Assembly (NCBI RefSeq): GCF_022539665.2 | Contig: NC_081332.1 | Span: 6,724,303 to 6,788,302, forward strand | DNA length: 64,000 bases | Direction of reading: 5' to 3' | DNA from: Daphnia carinata | Lineage: Eukaryota > Arthropoda > Branchiopoda > Diplostraca > Daphniidae | Shown here: piece by piece, positions 10,304 through 23,690 of the stretch | Position numbering within the stretch: position 1 is the first letter of the stretch | Layout: each line of letters starts with the position of its first letter | Position numbers and translations under genes: made by a program | Notes under the pieces: model-generated | Database searches by the model: none | What the model saw: only the letters and a program-made list of their open reading frames with translations | What the model was told of the DNA's origin: nothing

Positions 10304-11915
10304 AGAGCATTTTTTGAGAGGACCATTCTTTGCAATTGCCTGGTATGGTCATGTTCCTTGACTGCAAAAAGCAATTGGACGTACCAAGAAGCCATTGAAA
10401 GTGAAAAAAAAGGCACTGCAATCTGTTAGTGTCATTACATTAGAGGTATTTGTTTTTTCTTGCATTGATAGAACACCAACTAACCTTTCTTGTCAATAGT
10501 TGAGGCAACTCTTACTTCTTGTAGCATCCCGAACATGCAGAGGGAAAGTCAATGAAGCATGTGATGATGTTTATTACTTTATGAAGACAGCTACCTCAAA
10601 AATGAGCATGTGGAAGCAGTTCTTCGTTCCAAGTGGTATCCTGCACAAGTGCTCCAGGTTGTGCCTCCAACTATTCAAGAACATGAACAGTACAAGCAAA
10701 ACCAGATGATGAACTGAGCACAGAGGACAAATTGTTAATGCTAGATCAGTATGGCCTTCCGACTTAATTATTTAAATATCAAGTTAGGGAAATTGTTGAT
10801 GATAGATGCGGAACTGTTGAACCTATTCACACAGTATGTCGCTATTCACATGGTATGTCGTTTATTTTCTTGCATCTCCTTCTTTTCCTTAGTTATAATA
10901 ACACAATTTCACACTTCACAATTTTACATTTATTTTTAGGTAATTGTGGACTGCATCAGAAGTTGAACATGGACTCCGTCAAATACACACGAGATTTTTA
11001 CTGGTGGAAAAACAAGGTTTGAAGAAAAAAGGGCTGTAAAGAAAGTCAACAAAAGTTTGTCAACTAGCAAGGGAGGTGAGACACCCAAAGCAGCTAAAAC
11101 ACCTAAAACACCTAAAACACCCAAAACCCCATCCAGTGACAAAGACAGTAACCGTAAGAGTACACCGGGAAAAGAAACGCCAAGCAAAAAAGGCCAACCA
11201 GACCACACGGAATGCAAAATCTGCTACCAAAAGTCCAAAGTTGGACGATGAAGCTTTGGCCAAGGAATTCATCAAGTAATTTAAAAATCATTACTACTAT
11301 GTCTCCCCCTCCCTCTTTTTTTATTAAATTTTTTTTTCCCCTTTTTTTTTTTGACTAATAAGTTGTTTAATTATCTCATTTCTTTGTTAGAATTCGCGAA
11401 GAACGTGAAAGTCTGCGGCAAATTGCTGATCTACGGAAACAGCAAAAGGTCGATGAAAAGTTACTAGTAAAAGAAAAAAAAAAGGAAGAAAAGCGAGTTA
11501 TGGCTAAAAACATTAAGGTAAATTTAAAAAATTGTTCGAAAAATACCGATTTTGTTTTATATTCCGATGAAATTTAGGAATGGAACAAAATTCGTGAAGA
11601 TTTGGAATGCGATGACCTTAAAGATTTGCCTTCGCCAACGCCTGTTCAATGTGCTATTCCCAATGGAATTTTCGTCGATTTCATTATGGTGTTGGAGTTT
11701 TTCTTAGCGTTTGGCGAAGAGCTGCAGTTAAAAGATGCTTTTCCTGGAGGACTCACATTCGAACTTTTAGAACGAGCAGTAGTGGAAAGTGAAGTGTCTG
11801 GTCCACTCAGTGATATTTTGCAAGCGTTGCTCAGTTCTTTCGTTTTTTGCCTTTTTTCTTTCGTCTTGCTCACGAGGTTCAACCTTATAGTGAGAATTTT
11901 TTTTCTTGTTTCCTA
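10304..11915 (+). pseudogene. Acf1: ACF1/BAZ1A N-terminal half (WAC to DDT), decayed copy
   Basis: ACF1 is the large non-catalytic subunit of the ISWI remodellers ACF and CHRAC. The WAC region is seen as FFERTILCNCLVWSCSLTAK and TYQEAIESEKK (10310-10415), then LVASRTCRGKVNEACDDVYY (10515-10580), then NEHVEAVLRSKWYPAQVLQV in a shifted frame and PDDELSTEDKLLMLDQYGLP in another. After a Thr/Pro/Lys tract made of near-perfect CCTAAAACA units (11090-11130) comes a charged helical exon (IREERESLRQIADLRKQQ, 11390-11518). A GT-AG intron leads to the DDT domain, EWNKIREDLECDDLKDLP, FVDFIMVLEFFLAFGEELQL and LTFELLERAVVESEVSGPLS (11580-11835). At least two single-base frame breaks and loss of everything after the DDT (LH motif, PHD, bromodomain) mark it as a truncated pseudogene. 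Introns are retained, so it is a DNA-level copy. Confidence 0.8.
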
Positions 11916-11944
11916 ACGGATCGCCCTAGAGGTAAGAAAAACCA

Positions 11945-14900
11945 AAAGAGCGTAAAGAGAGAACCGAATGAGAAGAGAACTTTAAAAAAGGGGAGGGAGG
12001 ACGAGAGGTAGAGGGGACGATGACTGGGGATTGGGTTTGACCACTTTGCCTCAGGTGAATTTACTTCTACCTAGCCCGAATGAGGCGTCAGGTAGTCTTC
12101 AGCTGGCAGTCTTACCAGCGAGTTCTGAAGAACGCATACCTCTGTGTTGTGGGTGCTCGCCTCGGTTATTCTGATTGCCATAGGCCTCTTTCTCTTGGTG
12201 CATTCCGGAATTATTCAAACTTCCTGAGTAATGTAGATTGGTTCCGAAATTCGACAATCAGTTACTTCCACACGAAAAGGGATCAATAGATTTAATACAG
12301 GTAATATTATGGAATTCTTTTGCATCCACGCGTAATCAGTTGTATTAGAAAACTAGCGATTTTTGCTTTGCATTTGCCATAGACAAGTGTATAGCTGGTT
12401 AGAAAAGAAGGTATGAGTGGGACCGGAAATCGTGGTAGAACGTGTATCCCGTCGTTGCTGAGGCCAACCTGTAGTATAAATATGATTTCGTTCACGTTCA
12501 ATGCTGTTGTAACGAGGCTAGTGAACTCACTTTTCCCAGGCATTATCGCCGGCGCGTGGAAAAATTTCCGCTCATTTATCTCTAGCCAAGCATTTCTAGA
12601 CAAAAGGCGGGGGCGGCCTCACCGTAAAACTGAAGAAAATTTCAAAGTGAAGGCAAGTACGTGGATTGTGAGGTGTTATTGCAGTTTATTATTTTGTCTT
12701 TTCAACTCGACCTGAGTGAGCCAACATTATGGACTTTAAAAACAACACCTCCTTACCATGACAGCCATTGTTTTACTTCGACGATTCATTGGCATGTGTA
12801 TACCTGTGTTCGTCTAGGGTTAGGTGTTCAAAACAAATATTTAGTGGTACGCTCTTAAGTTTGCATGAGCTCAAGTTCAACATTGGTGTTAATACGATAC
12901 GTCGCTATTAAGAAGTTTACGTTCGTATTACGCAATGATCGTAATCGAGTCTAGTATATGCAATATGGTGTGAAAAAGAGAACGGGGTTCAATATTTTGA
13001 AAGAGACCTGCCTATATTCTATCTTTAAAGGGTGCAGTTTTTAGTTGTCACCGTTAGATTATGTAGCCTTCTAATTTGGCTTAGTACAAATGTGAAGAAT
13101 GCGAGCTTTTGCTAAAAAAATTGCTTTCCCATTTAGCTAATAATTTAACGTGCCAATCGCGGAAGTTACTTTCGTCTTTTCTACTTCCGCGAGCTGTCCT
13201 AATATGGATCGGTTTTGAATCTAGTGGAACTCACAACTGAGGGAGACATAGCGTTTTCTCCCCAAACGAACGGAATTTCCTGTCTTTAGCCGTAAGCCAA
13301 ACCAAAGAATGTTTTGTTTTATTTTCTTTTTCGTCATAGAGAAGTATGGGAAAGACCTGATCCGAGAAGCTGGAAACAAAAATATTATGCTTTGAAACGC
13401 ATTACAGTTCAAATAGATATAAAGAGAAACTATTCAATGATGTTGTTAACGTGAAGGATGACTTGTGTTGTTGTTCCAGATGCGTTCCACCGTTACGCTG
13501 GCCCCTAAGACAGTGAAACTATGGTCGAGTCATAGACAGGCATTTATACGTTTATGGTTGTGATTGCAGTACAAGCGAACTGTAGCAATGCTTATCTTGA
13601 TGATTTCTTTTCCTTTTACCTCGTAGTAGTAGGTATGCAACGTTTTTCAGCTAGCAGCAGGTTGCATTTTGGAACAAAAGCCAACAGGCGAGTGCAAAGT
13701 TTCCCCACCGGGCATCCAACTCTTGTGGATGAACGGAGCTCACACACGAACAAACGTGCGTATGCGAGACCTTGTGATGCCGACGACCCGCCCTCAGGCA
13801 ACTTGTTTTTATCCACGCCTTTTTTTCCCCTCTTAGCTAGCTCAACATACCTGCGCCGAAAATGAGCATGCCTTTTTCATATTCACCCACCCACTCATGC
13901 CTGCTCCTCAAACTTGTCTTCGAACTGAACAGTGGAAATCGGGTTTCCACGTCGACAAGTGGATTTCCGTGCCAACGAGTTTCGCCTGGACTCTAATCAT
14001 CGTCTATTCCGCATCCTAGCAAATAAACATAGAAATTGACGACGATTTAACGTGGACCATCTTCCGTGTTAGTCAATAAGAAAGTTCAGAACTAGGCCGT
14101 TTTTATTCGACGTTCTCAACCATGCACAGTACAGGTTGTGTGTGGCAAATATGACTTTCACCAAATAAGTTAAATCCTACCAGCTTTTTTTGTTTTGAGC
14201 GTTGTAAATCATACCACATATTCTTAAGCGGCCTCCTCAAACGTACGACTTATAAGTGAAGACAAAGTTAACAGGATGCAGTCTAGTCAATATTATCAAA
14301 GTCATTCGCTTTCCACTGGATTTCTCGTGACTCTGCATTTTTGCCCGAGTAGCAACCATAGCCTGTGCCGTAAGCTTCTATTGAACATTGGAAAACGGTT
14401 AAGGAAAATCCGTAAGGATATAAATGCCGTGGGTTCATTGCACGCAGCGCGATTGCTCGACGTGGAAAATGCGTACGCATGTCTCGCCTACGTCTTTCTA
14501 TGTATAATGTGTCTTTACTGTTTTCGGTTTGGCTGCGAGTTTCTTGATATGGTTCATAGTGAAAACAGTATGGTGTGCGTTTCTGTTGCTACCTGTCTGG
14601 CTTCAGTTATTGGGTCAGACTGGAAAAAGCGGATATGGAACAGATATTGTCGGTGATTGCACAAAGAATTTTGCCGGGGTGTAAATTCGTAAAAATGTCG
14701 TGCACTTGCCAAAGTGTAATTTTGGTTTGAAGAATCACAGTTTCCAATAAGGATTACATGTTTTTAGCAAAAAAATTAGAATTTTTTAGTTCAATGGTGA
14801 CAAAACAATCACTTTCTGATCCCAGAATCACTAATGATTCTACAATTTTATACAACTCGATAAGTAGTTTTGTACCCATGAAAATCTGCTTTCAGGATAT

Positions 14901-15623
14901 GGGAACAGTTGTTGACGAATTGGATGCACTCTTTCGAATAAGTGGCACTATACGCAAGCACACTATACGAAGCAACAATTTTCGACCTTCCACGTCTTAC
15001 CTGCGTTCAGCCGCTAAGCATTATCTCCGTTTTATTCATACTTCCAATCTCGTTGATGCCTTTTTTCTGTTTCTGTTCTAAAAACACTGAAGCAGCCCAT
15101 AGCACCTTTCCATCAAAACATTTTATCTGCCAGGAATTATGTGATCTCTACGTTGACTTTGATAGCAGATCATTAGAATCTTTCAGTTTTTTCTAGAGCG
15201 AATTAATATATTCGCTCTAAACAAAACCTGGCATTAGCGAAGTATTCCCAAGAGATGTCGTGAGCAAGAATTCTTACACAGATCCCTAAGTTTATTTCGC
15301 TTTATCGACTTGCCAATTTTCGGCTTTAACTGAACTGATAGATGTGACGACCTGATCATGTTTTATGATCATATGGCTCCTTTAGGTAGACTTTCTTTGA
15401 TGATAATCTAAGCGGCATCAGAAAACAGTGATATAAAAACTACAGTTGAGCTGATTTTTTTTCTCGTTTATCCGCCAGTCCTTCTAGATGACTTGAACTG
15501 TGGGAATTATTGTAATGTTGTCTTCACGTTTACTTAGTTTCTGATTTTTTTATGATGTTTTTTTTTTTCGTTTAATCTTTATCGGCTTTATTCTCGTTTA
15601 GGGTAACACCACCTCAGGCCAAA
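11945..15623. other. intergenic, upstream of the LRR gene
   Basis: No supported gene. Scattered open frames of up to about 126 codons lack domain signatures and splice logic. The last kilobase should include the promoter of the LRR gene, but no clear TATA or initiator was identified. A 26 bp palindrome lies at 15194-15219. Confidence 0.4.
15194..15219. repeat. perfect 10 bp palindrome arms, 6 bp loop
   Basis: TAGAGCGAAT, six bases TAATAT, then the exact reverse complement ATTCGCTCTA. It would form a short hairpin. It is not followed by a T-run and its function is unknown. Confidence 0.7.
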
Positions 15624-18600
15624 ATGGGGAAAAAGAATAATCTGTTCAACACAGTGCAACGGATACGTTTCCTGGTATGCGTTTATGTATTGCTAAACCT
15701 AGCTTCAACAAAGGGTGACACGCCAAATCCGACGAATCCGTTCTTGAATGCCCTGCCACACCTGGACAACGACGATTACACCAGTGATAATCCTTTCGAG
15801 AGACCGTGCACAGAGGCAAAGCGCGGCCTAGACCTTCCATGCACTTGTTCAAGCGGTCCCGACAACGGGACCTACATTAACTGTGACCGAATGGTCTTCC
15901 CCGGCGACTTTCCTGTCCTACCCTACCGTTACCGAATTCACGGTTTCTCACAGCGCCTCACTGGTTACCAGGCGTTCCCTGCCCAACTCTTTACGGCTAG
16001 TGATGTGCCCCTGAAGCGATTGGACCTGTCTCAAAATGGCGTAGTCCTCATTACGGAAAAACTGTTGGACGGCATTGGTGACACTCTTGAAGAAATCAAC
16101 CTCAGTCAAAATTTGCTTGGGGACCAGCTCAACCCTATCTTTTCAACGACCGAATTCCATCACCTCAAGCAATTGAAACGCATCGATCTTAGCGACAACG
16201 ATTTAAAAGCTCTAGACGATTTCATTTTTAAAGGATGTGATAAACTGCAGGTTTGTTTATATTTTTTTTCTGTTTCATTAGTTTCTTTTAAATTTGCTTT
16301 TCGTGCTGTAAACCGAACGCAGTATTTTTCTTTTACTCTAATGCAGCGTTTATGCAAATTTATTTTTAGGAGTTACGGCTGGAACGTAACAGTCTAACAC
16401 GCGTTCCAACCGGCACCTTGAAAGAGGTGAAAACTCTACAGCGCTTGAACTTGGAACACAACAATATTGGTAACTTTGACCAGATTCTCTATTTTCCGTA
16501 TACCTATCTCACCTATTACGAAACAAAAATTCTAATACGTTAAGGTTCTGATATTCATTCATTGTCCTTCAGCGTCTTATATGTAGCAGAATAGGAATCA
16601 TATCATAGAAATTTGTTATACATCAAAATTGGTCTGTCGGGATTGAAAAGGCAACAACAATGCTTGAAATAGCTTTTCGTCAAATGAAACGAAGGTTGGT
16701 ATGGAAGTGAAACTGATTACTTGAAAAACCACCTCATACGGAACAGTTGATGCATATTGTACACCCGAATCATTTTTTCTATCGGCGGAGGATAAAAAGA
16801 CTGGGTTCAAGACTATAGGTAAATGTAGAAAGAATGAAACTTATTCGTGTCATTGCTCGCCAGTGATATAGCATCTTCTGACGCAATCAAACTAGGCACT
16901 AATACAGAAGTAATCCAGTTGTGTGAGCTCAGCTGTACGATCAAAGGCCATGGCAAAGAGCAATGCTCTGGGTCGTCTTCAGGTTGTACCGTTATACTGC
17001 TTTAGCTGTGTGTGAAAACGAAAGATTGTCACGACTGTGGTCTTTGTGGTAGGATGTCGTTTCGTGTTCAGATTTGAATAAAATTAATAAAATCAAAAGA
17101 ACTATATAATTAAGCAAAAACCAAATTACGTAAGAATAAAGTATATGAAGCCCTACTAAAAATATCGTTTTGAATTTAAACGTGGCATTTCAAATTTTAC
17201 AATTTTTCCTTTTAAGTTTAAACTCTAATTTTTTTCTTAGCTGTATCGGTATACCTCTTAACTTAAAGAATAAACAAATTTTTCTTTATATAGGTGCAAT
17301 TGGAAATGAGGCATTTGCCTTACAGACTTCTCTCCGCTTGCTGAACATGTCGCGCAACGTTATTGCTAATATCGACATGACAGCTCTCAAAGGACTGTCT
17401 CAACTTCAAAAAATGGATCTGAGCTTCAATAAAATTTCTCGCTTGTCAGAAAGACTCTTCCAAGGTACACAGGCGAATACGCGATTATCTTTTATCAGAA
17501 ATTAGTCCTTTTCTCTTACGGATGTGACGCGCTCCGCGGATATAGACGTACCCGTGCTGCAAGACGTCGACCTGAGCAACAATTTTTTGTCTTCAATTCC
17601 AACATCTTTGACTGGTTTGCCTTCCCTCAAGAGACTATCATTATCGGCCAATCTTATTCAGGTACGTTGCACATATGACAATATCCAGACTTTGATAGCC
17701 TCATTATAGGCAGTACATTTTATTGAACGACTAGAATTTGGATAGCGGTGCTTTGGGAGAACTTCCAAGCCTAGAATACCTGGACGTCTCTAGGAACAAT
17801 ATTGCTGAATTGCCTAATGGCACGCTTTCTCGAATGAGCCGTCTGAAGACATTGCAGTTTAGTGTTAACACTCTTCGAAAGGTAAAAGAAAATAAACAAA
17901 TTAAAAAGTTACAGCGTAGCGCCTGGTATTGGTAAGCAACTAAGACAACGAAGCCCATGCAAATAATGTGCTTCCTTTCAAGATATCACAGTCAATCATT
18001 GTTAAATATTTTGACACGTACAAAAATTATTAAATCGTCTTTGCCCAACTTAACAGTTGGTACGGTTAAGTCAACACAACTGTACTTGTTCTAAATACGA
18101 CAAAAAAAAATGCTTATAGGAATTTTTGAATATTATTATTATCAGGTGGAAGATGATGCTTTCCGAGGATTGGACCAGCTGGAAGACCTATACCTGGACG
18201 ACAATGGTATCCTAGTGGTGCCGCAGTCCGCCTTGCGCCACGTAACCAAACTGCGCCGGCTGTCGCTCTCTTTCAACCGGATCGCCGTCGTTTCGGGTCA
18301 GCTCTTTGGTTCTACCACCGAGCTGCAACATCTGTCGCTTTCCTACAACGTTATTAGGGAACTACCGGAAGAAGCCTTCCTGCCCATAAAGTCTTTGCGG
18401 CGACTAGAGTTGCGTGGCAACCAACTAACCGCCATACAAGCCAGCACTTTCCGTAGTCTAGCACCGTCTCTACAAGAACTGGACTTGGGTCGAAACAGGA
18501 TCAGTGAATTGGAGGCACTAGACCTTCCTCAAGTTCAGACTCTCAAACTGGACCACAATAATCTAACGGCGCTGAAACGCGGCCAATTTTCCAAGATGAC

Positions 18601-21600
18601 GCAACTGATTGCACTCAATGTCAGTCACAACGGTATCGACTTGGTACCTAGCGGCATCTTCCGTGGCCTTTACCGACTCCGACAGATTGATTTACGCAGC
18701 AATAATTTGGCCACTTTAGCTGTTGGTGTATTTGACGGCTTGGCTAACTTGCGAGCCGTTTACCTGCAAGATAACTTGATCCAGTTAATTGATTCGAGAA
18801 CGTTCAGCCAACTGCCTCAACTACGCCTCCTACAGCTCAGCCGAAATCAAATTGCCGAAATTCGCACCAATGCTTTCGATAACCTGCCCCAACTTAGGAA
18901 AATTGTTTTGGCCAATAATCAGTTGGAGAGTGTGCCCAAAAGTCTATCGCGCACTACCAATGCCAGTATGCCGGTTGAAGTTCTCGACCTCTCAGCCAAC
19001 AAACTATCGACCATTACAGCTCGAGACTTTTTCTATTGGTCTAAGCTGGAATATGTTAGTCTTGCCCGCAACAGGATTACTTCGATCGACGAACTTGCCT
19101 TTCAGCAGCAGTCATCAACCCTTAAAACGCTTGATCTTTCACGCAACAAACTAAAGGTGCTTCCGGCTGGCTTAGTTGCAAGGGCCATCAAATTGCGAAC
19201 AATCGACGTTAGCCGCAATTTGCTAGATAGAGTTAGTCCTACTGCTTTTCACAATTCAACACAACTTCAAACGATAAACATGAGTTACAACCGGTTGAGG
19301 TCGCTGCCCGATAATCTCTTCCACGGTATCACTCGGCTTCATTTGAATTTGGAACACAATCGCCTAAACTCACTTCCATCCAGCATCTTCGATCGCTCTA
19401 AGATTCATGGCCTATTGTCCATTCACCTGGGACATAACTTTTTTGAAGAGGTGCCTATGGATGCGTTACAAAAGCAGTTCTTTCACCTGGAGTACTTGAA
19501 CTTGGCTAGTAACCGCTTGCGTGTCATCCCGGCGGACAGCAACATTCTTGTTACAATTAAGACCCTCGATCTGTCTGTCAACCCCCTGACTGAAGAATCT
19601 ATTCATAACGTACTTAGTGAGCCGAAGAAGGTGAAGGATCTCAATATGGCTGCTACTGGGATTTCACGGATACCTGTTTTAGAGACGCCGTTCTTGCGGC
19701 GACTGAATCTTTCGTCGAACAAGCTGGACAACCTTAACGAAACAGTTTTTCAACGCCCTACGTTGCTAGAGATGCTGGATCTTTCCAACAACCAAATCTT
19801 AGGTAGCGGCTCCGGCCTTCTCAACATTTGGTCTCGAATGATTTTCCTAAAGAAATTGATTTTATCTGGCAATCCAATCGGTCAGATAGTCAAGGGAGAT
19901 CTTTCAAATTTATCATCACTGGAAACGCTGGAGCTAGTTGATCTAGCTTCGTGCACAAGAATAGATAGTCAGGCATTTTCCAGCCTGCCAAACTTGCGTC
20001 ATCTCAAACTTTATGGCCTGCCACGTCTGGAATCGCTTCAGTCGCGCAACATTTTACAGCACATTACGACACTCGAACGAGTGGACATTGAGATCACCGA
20101 ACCAACATTACAGGACCAATTAGCTCCTGCTTTTCTGCCCAGAATCCGCGAAATTCACGTCCACGGCAGGGGCGTTCTGCGTTCTATCTCTCCTGCCACG
20201 CTAGCAGGGTTGACCAGCCCTCGCATTCTTTTTGCTCTTCACGACACGGCCGTCACCAGTTTGCCTGCTTCACTTCTTTTTCCAGTACCTATGTCGACCG
20301 AATTGACGTTGGATTTATCCGGTACGCAGCTTCCAGTTTTCAGCCCCCAGTTCTTGACAGCTGCTGACAATCATCGCCAGTTTCTTGAGCTACGCGGTGT
20401 TCGCAAGAACCCCATTATCTGTGACTGCAATGCCCGGCCTTTTCGTCGATGGCTGAAGGCTCACGTGCCACAAAAGGGATTTCGATCTCGGCGCAGGCCG
20501 AGACAAATTCAATTAGATGATTCGTCAAGTATTCTGGTTCGGGTGTCGGCTAGTAGTGGCCCCCTTGGTCGACCTACGCATAGCAACGATACTGTCCCAC
20601 TTGTTACCAATAACCAGCAGGCTAATGATTTGGTTGCGTTTAAATTTGGCAACAACGAAGTTGAAGTGAAGAACGCAACATCGCTTTCGACCCAGCATCC
20701 GCAGAGCATGCAAAGTGGTGTAACAACCAGCACGGAAGAATTACCAGTCACAGCAGTAGATGGAGAGGTATTTGTTGTTACCATTAACTACGAAGATATT
20801 ACGAATGAGGACGCGAATGATAGCAGTAGTTCTATCAACGATGATTTGATACTAAGTTTGCCACAAGAGCTGGCAGATGTAAGGTGTAGCGGACCAGCTG
20901 CTCTTTTAGGCATTCGCTTAATTGATATGGCCGAAGAAGATTTAAGCTGCGACGGGCTTGGACGGGGCGAAGTGGTGGTTCCATCTTCTGAAACAGAAAA
21001 CACTCTGAAAGATGTCGACGTGATTGACGTAGTGGTTGCTGCTAGACCCAGTCGCCCTTTATTCACGCCTACGTACTCCTCACCGGTCCCTAGTGCACCA
21101 AACATAACGGAGGGTGAGCCGGAAATCATTTGGTATAATGAAAATGAAGACACACACGTCTCCAGCGATTCTAACGTGCGGAACAACATTATTAGTAAAG
21201 ATCGGCGATACCCGGAGCAAAAATACGGGAGTAATGCTCGCGCAGAGACTGCGTCCGGACCGGGCAGTCCAGGGCTACATCACATGGACGCCGTAATTAT
21301 CGGTATAGTGGGTGGTGTAGTTGCATTCGTTGCTCTTCTGATCATCATTATATGTTTGGTTCGACTCCGATCGGCCGCACCTTACCGTGGCGGTCCCATG
21401 GCTGGAGCTTTAGCTCTTAGACATGACAAGTGTACTTGCGTGGGCCCTAGTAGTGGGCACCCAATGTTGTGCCACTGTCTGCCAGGGTATCCTGGCCATG
21501 CTTTGCACGGCCCACCTTCGCTTCAGTCGCTAGCCGGCTTACCAGCATTGCCTTCGTTACCTTTACCTTTACCTCCATGCGCTCCGTCAAACAGTCGCGG

Positions 21601-21754
21601 TGTCGCTGGCTCCATCTACAGCGTACCCATTTCAAGGAAAATAGGGTCGCCTCCGCAGCATCATCCGCGTTCTGCTCTAGGCTTAGCCAGCCGCTCCAGC
21701 TTTTATCCCCCAACACCTTATTACGTCACTTTCCCACCCGAGTCGGAAACATGA
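15624..21754 (+). CDS. artichoke/chaoptin-like leucine-rich-repeat membrane protein, six exons
   Basis: Exons join(15624-16250, 16370-16469, 17294-17464, 17546-17661, 17735-17881, 18146-21754). All junctions are GT-AG and the frame stays open, giving 1589 aa. Residues 16-28 (FLVCVYVLLNLAS) form a signal peptide. A Cys cap (PCTEA...LPCTCSSG...INCD) precedes a long run of about 24-residue LRRs (LxxLxLxxNxI pattern) over roughly residues 130-1130. A C-terminal cap is visible as NPIICDCNARPFRRWLKAHV, followed by a linker. One transmembrane helix (VIIGIVGGVVAFVALLIIII) and a Cys/Pro-rich tail end the protein. Size and layout match Drosophila Artichoke (about 1.5 kb codons) better than chaoptin, which is GPI-linked. 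The family acts in cell adhesion and apical or cilium-associated matrix. ATG context CCAAAATGG is good. The exon 4 acceptor at 17544-17545 is the weakest boundary. Intact. Confidence 0.87.
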
Positions 21755-23283
21755 TGAGAAGAGCAGTAGGATTCCGCGACGTTACCATACAGCTGTGCTG
21801 AGTGAATGGAAGTATGTTTGTATTCGTTTGCAATTTTTATAATGAATTTAGCGGACCACTGAGGAAATATTCCCAATTTTATTGCTCATGGGCTCTTGAA
21901 TGTGGGCTCCCGATGAATCCATGGAATACGTGAAATAATTTTGTTCCGCCCAAATTGCTAGATTATTATATTGTTTCAATTGGAGAAAGTGGCAAACTGC
22001 TAAGTGATCGCTGAAACCAATTTGCTATCGTTATCTTGAGTTTGTGAATATGTTTGTAAATACATTGCATCTTGTTAGGAAAACCAGCCACACTATCAAG
22101 AACGGTTTTAAAAGGGTAAAGATGCGATTCATATCCACCAGAAAACTTCTGTAATATGTACGTAGGTATGCAATATGCGAGTTGCGGACAAGTTAAGCGA
22201 ATTACGAAGTGGCAGATTTCGTAAACTAGTTTGCTTATTCCATCCAATTTTTGATTTTGAATAGAATTGGACCGTTAATATGATGCAATAGACAGATATA
22301 GAAACATTTAAATTTGAAAAAAAGGAAGAGTTATCTCTTAAAGCCGCTAGATTGTTGATGCTGGTAAAAACATTTGTCTGGTTGCCGATGTTAACATTCT
22401 TTTTTTCCCTTTTGAACTGAAGAGGTTTCTGTATTTGTGCAAATTTCATGAGCTTATTGCTGTGCAAACAGTTAAGGATTTAACAAACATTGAAGTTCAC
22501 AGTTGATGAAGTTGGATTTTAAATAATATAGAGCTTTACAAAGTTGCAACTGTTCTTCCAAGTTTAAAGGTGCGTGACTAGTGCACCTTCTGTTGGCGAT
22601 AACGATACAACCCGCGTCAATCGGTTAAGGCCAACGAAATATCCAGGTATCTAATAGACTTCTGCCTGCACAGGGATATTCCAGCTAAGTCCTCTCAGGC
22701 CGAGCGGTATATCCCATGCGTCGTTTTTGGTAGATCACTAGGACGTCCTAATGACCGTTTTTTTAACGTCGTTTAGAATCATCCACTGGACGTCTGGAAA
22801 TAAACGTCCAATAGATGTAGCATAAAAAAGCGAACTGGGACAGCGTTTGGGATAACAATCTTTCTTATTGAGAATGTGTGTAAAGACGATCTTTTAATTT
22901 CGGACAAAAATCTTAATTCATTGGGCATCCATGCTAATTCTGGACAGTCTCATTTTTTAAAACTAATTATCTCATTCGATTCAGTTTTAAATTCTGAATC
23001 GAATAGCTTAAGCCACCGCGTGTCGGAAATTTCGACGTCCGAACCTGTCAGAGGGGACGGTGTTGGTAAAAGCAGAGCAAGCGGAAGACAACACAAGCAC
23101 AGGCACTCGGAGCCGACGAGATTGGTAGCCGGGGTAAGTCCATCACCAGGCGGGAACTAGTCATGAGTTCCCGGCAGTTGACCTAGACATGCCGATAGAC
23201 AGGAAAGGCTAAAAGCGTAACGGAAACTAAGAAGATAAGTCGGGGGAATAAATGGCTCAGAAGGCCGGTAGCCGCGAGAATAT
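21755..23283. other. 3' flank of the LRR gene and a GC-rich repeat-like stretch
   Basis: 21755 to about 22560 is AT-rich and should hold the 3' UTR of the LRR gene. From about 22980 the composition becomes GC-rich and continues on the far side of the solo LTR (to about 23920). This suggests an older repeat interrupted by that LTR. No coding signature seen. Confidence 0.35.
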
Positions 23284-23690
23284 TGTCACGTGCACTGTTT
23301 TACGTAACTTGATTCGGGGAAGTGGGTGAGATTCGCCCACTCATTCCTCTAAAGATTTGATGTTGAATTGAGCTAAACCTAGACGTCCGTTAGTCGTAGT
23401 GTGTGAAAGTATAAAAGAGCGAAGAAATCCTTTGTTGAGAGTTAGTTAGTTTTTAGTGCGTTAGTATAGTAGCTAGTGTGTTTCAGTTGTTTCCCCAAGT
23501 TGTTTACTGTGTTGTTTTGTGGGTGTAGTGTGGTGGTGGGCACTATCAGCGTAGTGAAATTTAGTGTAGCCGCTGATAGTGGAAGTGGATCGGTACGCTG
23601 AACTGTCGGGATGTGACCAGCCAGTGTACTGATCAGCCTCCACATCGTGACCAGAGCGACGTGAACCTACCCCGTGTTTTACCCGTGACA
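23284..23690 (+). mobile_element. solo LTR (407 bp)
   Basis: Starts TGTCACG and ends CGTGACA (7 bp terminal inverted repeat, TG...CA ends). It is flanked by the 4 bp duplication ATAT at 23280-23283 and 23691-23694. It carries a TATA box, TATAAAAG, at 23410-23417, which fixes the plus orientation. It differs in sequence from the solo LTR at 2180-2720, so it comes from another family. No internal element remains. Confidence 0.85.
23410..23417 (+). promoter_or_regulatory. TATA box of the solo LTR
   Basis: TATAAAAG about 126 bp into the LTR. It would direct transcription into the downstream half of the LTR and the flanking DNA. Confidence 0.5.

Noticed and set aside
13554-15196. Overlapping open frames of 84-126 codons upstream of the LRR gene
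   Set aside because: Low-complexity composition, no splice logic and no recognisable motif.
20509-21189. Minus-strand open frames inside the large LRR exon
   Set aside because: They are antisense to a well-supported coding exon and lack family features.
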